In this document: positions 55,801 to 64,000 of the stretch, piece after piece
Position numbering within the stretch: position 1 is the stretch's first letter
Layout: every line of letters starts with the position of its first letter
NCBI RefSeq assembly: GCF_932526225.1
Contig: NC_064037.1
Location: 8,600,203 to 8,664,202 of the forward strand
DNA: 64,000 nt
Source of the DNA: Nematostella vectensis
Lineage: Eukaryota; Cnidaria; Anthozoa; Actiniaria; Edwardsiidae
Reading direction: 5' to 3'
Position numbers and translations under genes: made by a program
The notes under the pieces: model-generated
Database searches by the model: none
The model's input: only the letters and a program-made list of their open reading frames with translations
What the model was told of the DNA's origin: nothing

Positions 55801-58800
55801 CTGCTCGATTTATTCAAAAACTAAAAATGCTCGGTCTCGCATAAAAAAAAAAAAAAAAAAAAACAGGGTGCTCACAAGCTCGCAAGTTCTCGCCAGAGAC
55901 CATTCGGGGGTCCTCGCACTGGATTCCCAGCCACAGGGAGCTTCAAGCCAAGAATAACTAGGACTAGCATCCAAATTGTTTAAGCACTTGATGGACAAGT
56001 TTATTTCTTGCAATATTTCAGTCTCACGTGGAAAAGTGTGACTATTCTGACATTCTCTGCGAAAACGACTGCGGGGCCAAGTTTCAAAGGCGTTTCCTCA
56101 CCAAACATCTGGATAAGGACTGCCCCGAAAAGCTCATCACGTGTCTTTACTGCGATGAGAAACACTTACGAAAGGATAAGAAGGTGAGAGGGTAGGACTC
56201 GGGCAAGCATTGAAATGTGTTGGCTGCGAAGGAGGCTTTTGCACAAGACTTGTTCCCTCCCCCTATTATTTTCTTAATGTTTCTGTATCTCCCCCCCCCC
56301 CCACCCCCCATATGTTACTGTTTTGGCATTTCGAATGCATCCAGTTTTTTCATGTATCGACCTTGCCCTTTTTACAGCTACTGCTTTTGTTTCTTGAGTA
56401 AAAGATAAGTTGATAAGATAAGTAAAAGATGTTGAATGCCACAAAATAAAGCGTGCATTCTGTTTACACTATTGATATATAGACAACGAGGCCAGATCAC
56501 TAAAAGTTTCTGTCTTGGTTTTAATCTTGTTTTGCAATATTGGTTTCATCAGGGGCACCTAGAGAACTGCCCTCTGCTGCCTTGCCCTTGCCCCAACAAG
56601 TGTGACAAAAAGTTGACCATACATAGATGTGAGGTAAGTCCTTGTCGAATTATTGATCTCTTGGGTGTGGTCGCAAAATGGGATGTTGGGGTGTGTATCA
56701 TGTGTTATCAGGGGATATGTGTCATGTGTGGGGGTGTGTATGTATCATGTTGGGGTGTGTATCATGTGTTATTAGGGAATATGTGTCACGTGCTGGGGTG
56801 TGTATGTATCATGTTAATGTGTGTATCATGTGTTATTAGGGAATATGTGTCACGTGTGGGGGTGTGTATGTATCATGTTAATGTGTGTATCATGTGTTAT
56901 TAGGGAATATGTGTCACGTGTGGGGGTGTGTATGTATCATGTTGGGGTGTGTATGAAGTGTTATTGGGGAATATGTGTAACGTGCTGGGGTGTGTATGTA
57001 TCATGTTAATGTGTGTATCATGTGTTATCGGGAAATATGTGTCACGTGCTGGGGTGTGTATGTATCATGTTGGAGTGTGTATCATGTGTTATCAGGGAAT
57101 ATGTGTCACGTGTGGGGGTGTGTATGTATCATGTTGGGGTGTGTATGAAGTGTTATCAGGGAATATGTGTCACGTGCTGCGGTGTGTATGTATCATGTTA
57201 ATGTGTGTATCATGTGTTATCAGGGAACATGTGTCACGTGTTGGGGTGTGTATTTATCATGTTGGGGTTTGGTAGGTAAGTGTCACGTGGTCACGTTCCT
57301 GGCGCGTATATGTTATTTGACAATCACGTGTCTATCTTCTTGCAGCTTGATTCACATGTAGAAAACGACTGTCCACGAACCAAGCTCATGTGCGAATATG
57401 AAGTGCTCGGCTGTGGACACAGGGTAAGAGATCGAATACGGTGGAGAAAACGGACAACATACAGGGGAGGGGAAGGAAGGGGGTAATGGAAATTAAGGGA
57501 ACGTTATATGCGCAACAGAAAATGTACAGTACACTTACTAAAATGTTCAACATCCTTTGTATGTTTTATTTTAATTTATGTTTTAATTTATGTGTGTTTG
57601 TAGATAACGGGGCTTGAAGGGGGGGTGAGCAGCCGTTTTCCTATAACAATTGTAATTTTACGATGGCCATATTTCTTAAGTTATTGTATAGAGAGAACTG
57701 AAAACCCCCTTTTCAACCCCTTCCCCCAGAAATTACAAGGAATTGCTAAGCCAAAAATACAGACTTTTAGAGCCGCTAAAGTTTTCCAGAATCTGTCGTT
57801 TGGAGATGCGCTTCATCACGTGACCACATAACGATATTCCACAGGGTAGCCGCGAGAAAATGCCGAAGCATAACAAGACCAACATCATCGCGCATGTTAA
57901 AATGGTGGCAGACTTGGCATTAAAGAACAAAGAGCTCATAATGAGATTCTCAGAAAAGCTCAGCGAGCATGGGACGTTGATAGAGAAACACGAAAAACGC
58001 CTCAACGACCTCGAGAAGATTGCTCACAGCCAGCTGATATGGAGGATAGAGGATTACACGCGGTGGGGCCTCTTTCTAGGGCATAGTGGGTGGGGGTGTG
58101 GGGGGGATGGGAGGCACACCCCACCCCATTACAAATTAAATAATAGCTCTACCATTAGTTAGAAGTTGTCAACAGGAAGTGGAAAGATGGATCAGAAGAA
58201 GATTAATTCGTTTTCTTGATAAAGCTCTTCTCAAAGCCAACGTAAGACAATAATTAGAAACGCTCTTATTGGGCATTTTCTGGCTTAATTGTTCCGGAGA
58301 GTAATGTTTAGATCGTAGAGTAAACGTGGCAAGCGAGTAACAGGCATCTTCATTTGCCTTTCTGGTCGATTTCGAGGATCTTATCTGATACAATTTCCCT
58401 TTCATTTCCTTTATCCATTTACTGTTTGTTTTACCCACGGTAATTCGTACCCTCCAACGACTAAAACTATGAATGACACATTTCATATCCCAATCTACTT
58501 GAGTGCAATTTAATCAATCTTCAATGCAAGGATGATTTTTTTTTACAAAGAAATTACGAATTTTAACATACATAATAAACCGTCAAGTTTTTTGTTATCT
58601 ACTTGTTTCACAATATAACAGGAATTAATCCGAACTAATGATTTATGATTTATCCCCTGGAGGTTATCGGTAGAACACTGTAATGGCAAACCAGACGACT
58701 TTACGAGAAATTATATCCTTCTCTCTGTTGTTATTCTGTAGGAAGATGAAGGAAGCGAAAGCGGGAAACACGGACACCCTGTTCAGTCCAACCTTCACCA

Positions 58801-59925
58801 CGAGCAAGCATGGATACCGACTGTGTGCATCGGTCTGCCTCAATGGCGACGGCAAGGGGAAGGGAACACACATGTCTGTCTTCATCAGCGTGCTTAAAGG
58901 TACGTATCGCCCAACAACGACTAAATAGGCTGCTAGCGATAATAGAAAGAGTCTATACAAGTCGTCATTATTAGCGTGGTTACTGAAAGTACCACCCAAC
59001 AAGGACTAGTTAAGGCTGCTTGCGGTAAGGGGATTGACACACACATGTGTGTCTTCATAAGCGTGCTTAATGGGAAGGATAATCAAAAAACGACTATACG
59101 AGACTTCTATCGGAAATATAAAGGGCACATACAAGCTGTCTTTATTAGCGTGCTTAAAGGTACGGATAATCAAACAACGACTATATAAGGCTGCTATCGG
59201 AAATATAAAGGGCACATACAAGCCGTCTTTATTAGCGTGCTTAAACCCTTAAAGGTACGGATAATCAAACAACGACTATAAAAGGCTGCTATCAGAAATA
59301 TAAAAGGCACATACAAGCCGTCTTTATGTCCCCAAACAACGTCACGATAAGGCTGCTAGTGGTAAGGGAAAGGACACATGCGTGTCTGTCTTCATTAGCG
59401 TCGTGCCAACCAATGCTTGCGTTAGAAAGCATCGACGCCACCAACAACAGTATCAAAATTTAATCGTTGATGGTTATTTTAAAGTTTCACTTGCGAATAG
59501 TCCGTTGTATGTACAGATGTAAACGCTAACGTTAAAAACCAAAAAAAGATTGCAATCAGCTTTATCTAATGTTTTTAATCAAGAGTAAGAGATATTAACT
59601 AAAGCTTTCATTTTCTATATATCTCATTTCCTTCTAAGGCGCATTTGACGCTCTCCTCAAATGGCCGTTTGATTACCGAGTCACATTTGTCCTCCTGGAT
59701 CAAAATGACGACCCTGCACAACGCAAGCACATCAGATTCAGCATCAAACCGAATCCGTGCGCTGACAACGAGCCCTTCCTTGGTCGTCCACGGCTGGAGA
59801 AAAATGCCAGCTTCGGTGGCGCTAAGTTTGCCAAGCACGAGGAAATAGTGTCTCGTAACTACATCAAAGAAGATACCATTTTCCTCAAGATTTCCGTGGA
59901 CTGTGATGGACTTAGTGAGCCTTAG
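52838..59925 (+). CDS. TRAF-family signalling adaptor (RING, TRAF zinc fingers, coiled coil, MATH)
   Basis: TRAFs couple TNF-receptor and Toll-like receptors to kinase cascades, many as K63-type ubiquitin ligases, in the cytoplasm. Exons: 52838-53142, 53971-54022, 54416-54517, 56022-56183, 56553-56633, 57346-57423, 57845-58062, 58742-58899, 59639-59925; phases join to 480 residues. RING at 72-110 (C72, C75, C88, H90, C93, C96, C107, C110). TRAF-type zinc fingers about 118-260 (repeated C-x-H-x-C patterns, e.g. CENDCGAKFQRRFLTKHLDK). Coiled coil about 275-320. MATH/TRAF-C domain from LIWRIEDYTR (about 323) to 478, with GAFDALLKWPF and RVTFVLLDQ. The order and GAFD..LLxWPF block fit TRAF3/4/5-like members; exact orthology is not settled by eye. 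The start is the first ATG after a 4-codon uORF. Confidence 0.95.
55690..55935 (+). repeat. Interspersed repeat with internal A tract, TRAF intron 3
   Basis: Ends carry related inverted words (GGGCCACCGAACGGCCCCCG on the left; GAGACCATTCGGGGGTCCTC on the right). Inside is a 21-base A run at about 55842. The reverse complement matches 29697-29815. It may be a small non-autonomous element. Confidence 0.7.
56680..57280. repeat. ~64-bp minisatellite in TRAF intron 5
   Basis: About nine units of GTGTGTATCATGTGTTATTA GGGAATATGTGTCACGTGCT GGGGTGTGTATGTATCATGT. It begins about 45 nt after the donor of exon 56553-56633 and is of intronic origin. Cys/Val/Met-rich frames over it are artefacts. Confidence 0.92.
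58975..59410. repeat. 87-bp repeat copying the TRAF MATH exon end and donor
   Basis: Four to five units contain GTCTT(C/T)AT.AGCGTGCTTAAAG|GTACGG...CAAACAACGACTA, matching the end of exon 58742-58899 (Val-Phe-Ile-Ser-Val-Leu-Lys) and its donor GTACGTATCGCCCAACAACG. The copies near 59025 and 59350 extend further, covering up to about 47 nt of exon (GGTAAGGGGA..ACACATG). Confidence 0.92.
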
Positions 59926-61025
59926 AAGACCAGGTGTAGATAGAGTCCTTACAGCACTGCACTGCGGGAGATATGGCCATGGCAGGTCGGGATATACCCG
60001 GAGATTGTTCACAATGCATGCCCGGATTATGTCCAAGGGATGTCCGGTATGTAATTCACGGTTTTTGCTCAATAGAATTGACTAATTATCAAAAGCAAAA
60101 GTTCTTGAGCATTTTTAAGCCTTGCACATTCCTATGTAGCATAGCTCATGTACCATAAGATGTACTTAGTTCAAGGGTGGAGGAGGTGATAAGGCTTGAG
60201 ATAGTTATGTTTGGCCTCGCACGTACTCGTGTATCATAACGATATATTTCAAGGATGGAAATGATTAGTGCTTGAGATGGTTATGTTCGGCCTCACACAT
60301 CCTCGTGTATCATAAAGACTTAGGGCGTGTTTTTTAACTCGTGATTCCGGAATGAGAATAATTAGAATAGAAAAAGCGCGCGTTCGTTTATCCCGCGTTC
60401 CCATTCCGGAATGGAAAGAAGGCCATTCCACCCATTCTGTTACCTGTAGCAGAATGACTCGAATGCCATTCTGAATATTCTCTACCAACCATTCCCATTA
60501 GTACAGCTGGGAAGCGTTTCTGTGTAAGCAGGCACTAACCAAGCGGGTTTGCAATCTCGAAGGGTCGAACGCTTTTTTCCTTCGGCCAAGTGAAAATAAC
60601 GCCGAAAAGAACGTTCTCTCTCGGCCTGTAGGGATCTATAAGGAGTGCCCCAAAGATTGCAGGGTTTCCGAGTATGAGCTGTTTAAAAGGAGCAACCAGA
60701 TTAAATCAGAGTTTTTTGGTTAGCATTGGGCTTTATCTTGTTGAGTACATCACTGTGTAAAGTTTATCTCTCATTGATTTCGTAGCAGCATATTCTATAT
60801 TGTTCACTGTCTAACATTGTAGATGGCAAATTGCTCAAATTGTTAGTTTGCCTAATTAACGCTTTTGTAAACTTGCAGGATTCTCGCTTATCGTGGATAA
60901 TTAGTTTGTTATAATAATCATGAGCCTGTCCTATATTTTACCAAACACATAGTTCTACTTTAGTTACACCACTTCTTTAGATAAACATACTGAAATGTGT
61001 CAATTGAATATTAATCTTAAATAAA
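59926..61025 (+). other. TRAF 3' flank / UTR
   Basis: No second gene was recognised. It contains a repeat pair (AAGGCTTGAGATAGTTATGT near 60190; GTGCTTGAGATGGTTATGTT near 60268) and a palindromic ATTCCGGAATG pair near 60340-60405, possibly a MITE remnant. AATAAA at 61020-61025 is a candidate polyadenylation site. Confidence 0.4.
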
Positions 61026-61059
61026 CAACGATTAACGATATAACTTGTGCGTATCTGAT

Positions 61060-61886
61060 TTCATGGATCACTTGTGTGGGCGTGTTAAAGAGAGCATCGG
61101 TATGAGGTTGGTTTGAACGGGAGGGCATGAGTATGAGTTTGATTTGACCGAGAGAGGACAGTGCTGAATAACGTATGCGCATGCGCGTGTTCTGGCGAAA
61201 ACAAACAAAATCGTAGTGTTGAATCGTTCGAGTAACGGTACGAAAGGCTGACTTCAGTCGTTGTTTTGACTTACTGTACATCTATAAAACCATTCTGTAC
61301 AAAAGATGACAGATTTGTTTGATAATAAGGGAATCATAAAGAAAATTATAGCCTTAAGTTTCGTCTAGTTTTCTAAGCATTCGTCGAAATGTTACATTTC
61401 GCCTCTAAAACACCGCCATGTCAAAACAAAAAGGCTGGGTTAACCGCGCGGTACTGGAACTATTATTGCGTTTTTCAGCACTGTCCCGGGAGAGTATGAT
61501 TTCGAAGTTGATTCGACCGGGAGGGCATGGGTATAAGGTTTATTTGACCGGGAGGGTATGGTTATGAGGTTGATTTGACCGGAAGAGTTAAGGTACAAGG
61601 TAAATCAAATATGACAGGGAGGGTATGGGTACAAGGCAAATCAAATATGACAGGGAGGGTGTGGGTACAAGGCAAATCAAATATGACAGGGAGAGTGTGG
61701 TTACAAGGCAAATCAAATATGACAGGGAGGGTGTGGGTACAAGGCAAATCAAATATGACAGGGAGGGTGTGGGTACAAGGCAAACCAAATATGACAGGGA
61801 GGGTGTGGTTACAAGGCAAATCAAATATGACAGGGAGGGTGTGGGTACAAGGCAAATCAAATATGACAGGGAGGGTGTGGGTATAA
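61060..61886. repeat. 36-bp minisatellite with degenerate outlying units
   Basis: Nine near-identical units of ATGACAGGGAGGGTGTGGGT ACAAGGCAAATCAAAT occupy 61608-61886. Diverged relatives (TTGACCGGGAGGG.ATGGGTATGAGG) occur at 61505-61607 and 61090-61165. The period is divisible by 3, so several frames on both strands are open. Confidence 0.93.
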
Positions 61887-61930
61887 GAGACGTGGTGGAT
61901 GCGACAGAAAATGAATGGACACGAGTATAC

Positions 61931-62942
61931 CTTAACCCATTGACTCCTGGCTATTTTTTAGCTGAATTTACAAAAAAAACAGACTGAAAACAGATACCTC
62001 CCCCCCTATTCTGAGTTTTATACAGCCCGTCAAAGTCAAACACAGCTGCACCTAGTCAGCGGTATCTAAGCTTTCCAACAGTGCTTTGCGGTCCCCACTT
62101 TTAATCCCTCGTCGTTGTGCTGAAGCCAGCACAAGTTGATGGTTGCTTGTATTTTTCATCAAAAATACAGCTATGAGCATATTAGGAGAGTGTCTCAGGA
62201 CATCATGAAGTCTTTTGATGCATAATTGAGTGCTTTGCTTATGGATATTTGCAAGCAAAGGTGGATTCATGATGATTTTTTCTTGTTTGGCTTTGCCTGG
62301 ATGAGAAAATAATTTTCTAATGAATCACCACAGCTCTCCTAAATGCTGTCTTTTCTGAAACCAAATTGATTCCAAAATTGTTTACACTGCTATTCTGGGT
62401 CTGTATGACCTGGAATTGATTTGTTTGGCTTCGGGGTGAAAAGACTTATAAAAAACCATCTGACTTTGGGGAGAGGAGTGTTGACTGGCCCTCCCCTTGT
62501 GATTTTTTTCCTGGATCTCCCAGAATGCTTTGCAATACGTAAAAGCATCTTCGTGGTTTTACAAGCCTTCAAGGAGTGGACATTGTGTTTTGAGGCCATG
62601 GAAATGAACCTGGAGGATTAAAATAAAGGTATCTATTTGTGTCTTGAGCTGTGTTTGCTGATCTCTCTCCCTTAAGTGGTATTTTGAGCGTTTTATTGAG
62701 AGGTGTGATTCTGCTTTTCTTTCCTTGTTCGATTTGAAATTTGTCAAAGAACCTGTGCTATTATTTGGCTTAAGAGTAGCTGCCAGCACCTTGGTTGGAT
62801 GCATATCTTCAAGACCATTTATCCCTTAGACTGATGCCTGAGTATCTTCATCTTGGTGTGTTTATTTTGCATTTATGAATTTTTTGGGTTGTGGGTACTT
62901 CCCAAAGCCGGTACAGGCCGGTTGAGGGGTCAATGTGTTTAC
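61931..62942. mobile_element. Probable ~1-kb non-autonomous DNA transposon
   Basis: Left end ACCTTAACCCATTGACTCCT, and a right end whose reverse complement is TAAACACATTGACCCCTCAA, form imperfect inverted repeats. Short minus-strand frames inside (62052-62270, 62390-62804) do not match a transposase I recognise. The assignment is tentative. Confidence 0.45.
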
Positions 62943-64000
62943 CAACACACCCTAAAAAATCATGCTTGCCTCACTGCCTGAGAACAATGCCTTTTTAGCA
63001 AGCTTAGGTGCATACAACATATAAGCAAATTCTGCTTGATAGACAAACAAGCCTCCTTTAAGTTATGGCTGATATTCTAACAGATAATTCTTATGTTAAA
63101 ACCATTGGGGAAACCACAGGAAGCCCAAATTCTATAAAGTATTTGCCTTTATAAATTCAAAGCAGCAGTGTCAACCCACTTTTGGTACTTTTCCTGTATA
63201 TTCACCGTCAAAGTAATCTTATCACAAAACCTTGCCTGAATCTGATGTTTTCTTGGGCATTTTTTTTCTAAAAAAGCTATGCATATCACCCCTATCAATG
63301 AGTTTTACAAGTAAAAAAAAATCTATTTTCTAGGTTAAAGATATTCACTTGCTAGAAATGGCATATATGTGATCCAGTCCACTGGTGTATCTCACAGCAC
63401 AAGTATAAAAAGGCCTAGTTATTTTGATTAAAATCTAGGGGTGGTGGATTAACAGGAAGGTATAAGATGGTCGACGTATATTCTTTTTTTTTTGTCAAGT
63501 GGTCTTCTGTCGAAATATGTTCCTTAGAATTGTATTATTAGGTTGCATCTCATGGGGAGTCTGACTCTGCTTTTTTCGCCTTTTTGTGCGCTTTTTATTT
63601 TCTTACTTGTTTGCTTCGTTCAACCTGCACACAGGCGTTTGGTGTGAATAAACGCTAGCAAGAAATATTGGAAATACGGTCCTTTTCTTTTTCCGCGCGC
63701 CACATAAATGCCAATTCCAAAATACTCATTGACGACAATCAACAAACAAGAGAGAGGTCTTGATCTGCGCTTTACTTCCTGCGCTTTTGCAAAATCGACA
63801 CGTTAGGAATATTCGAAACACCACACAGTTAGCTATCTTCTTTGCCTAAAAACTGGGCAACAAGAGCGAGTAAACCGCCGATTACCATAACTAATATTCC
63901 AAGTTAATAATTTATTATGGAAACTGTTTTCTCGACATGCAGACGATTTCATTCTTCCGAGCCATACTTCCTCTATACTCATTCTTTCGAGCCATACTTC
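62943..64000. other. Intergenic, no gene found
   Basis: AT-rich. The only structure seen is a direct repeat at the right edge (CATTCTT(C/T)CGAGCCATACTTC twice, 63950-64000), perhaps the start of another tandem array. Confidence 0.4.

Noticed and set aside
56436-57361. Cys/Met/Val-rich repeat proteins (MYHVLLGNMCHV)
   Set aside because: They come from the 64-bp satellite in TRAF intron 5; all frames shift between units and no independent exon structure exists.
59608-60072. 154-residue minus-strand frame
   Set aside because: It is antisense to the last TRAF exon, whose MATH-domain sequence is unmistakable on the plus strand.
61562-61987. Repeat proteins MTGRVWVQGKSN and, on the other strand, THTLPVIFDLPC
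   Set aside because: They are open only because the 36-bp period is a multiple of 3; there is no start context, promoter or flanking exon.
1-64000. tRNA or rRNA genes
   Set aside because: None recognised by eye on either strand; a covariance-model search would be needed to exclude degenerate tRNA-derived elements.

Overview
This window is animal nuclear DNA: AT-rich, intron-rich, with most introns between about 100 bp and 1 kb and exon phases that join cleanly into proteins close to their human orthologues. The mix of well-conserved metazoan genes, abundant small inverted-repeat (MITE-like) elements and many short tandem arrays fits an early-branching animal, most likely an anthozoan cnidarian such as a sea anemone. 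That placement is an inference, not a measurement.

Layout. 889-14593 (minus): TAF2, the TFIID subunit, 24 coding exons; the last ~300 codons lie off the left edge. 15227-16440 (minus): SLX1 structure-specific endonuclease, head-to-head with a 112-residue single-pass membrane protein at 16656-16994 (plus). 18446-26665 (minus): an 878-residue protein with a long disordered N-terminal half and a C-terminal EF-hand. 28114-28347 (plus): a small orphan gene. 31828-35466 (minus) and 35910-44444 (plus): HSD17B4 (peroxisomal multifunctional enzyme 2) and ACOX3 (acyl-CoA oxidase), divergent from a 443-bp shared promoter; together they supply the oxidation, hydration and second dehydrogenation steps of peroxisomal beta-oxidation, and both end in PTS1 tripeptides. 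46975-47661 (plus): a three-exon orphan gene behind a TATA box. 52838-59925 (plus): a complete TRAF-family gene (RING, TRAF zinc fingers, coiled coil, MATH). The rest is intergenic DNA with MITEs and satellites.

Two things stand out. First, several intronic tandem arrays are not arbitrary intron sequence: each unit copies the end of the adjacent exon together with its splice site. This is clear at four 5' splice sites in three further genes and TAF2 (TAF2 twice, EF-hand gene, ACOX3, TRAF gives five arrays) and at two 3' splice sites (HSD17B4, TAF2). Second, TAF2 intron 1 appears to be an AT-AC intron with a U2-like 5' end (ATAAGT): no GT-AG pairing preserves the reading frame, while the AT-AC pairing restores a junction that aligns with human TAF2.

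Exon limits were read by eye from splice consensus, phase continuity and remembered human orthologues. No alignment, transcript or database search was possible.
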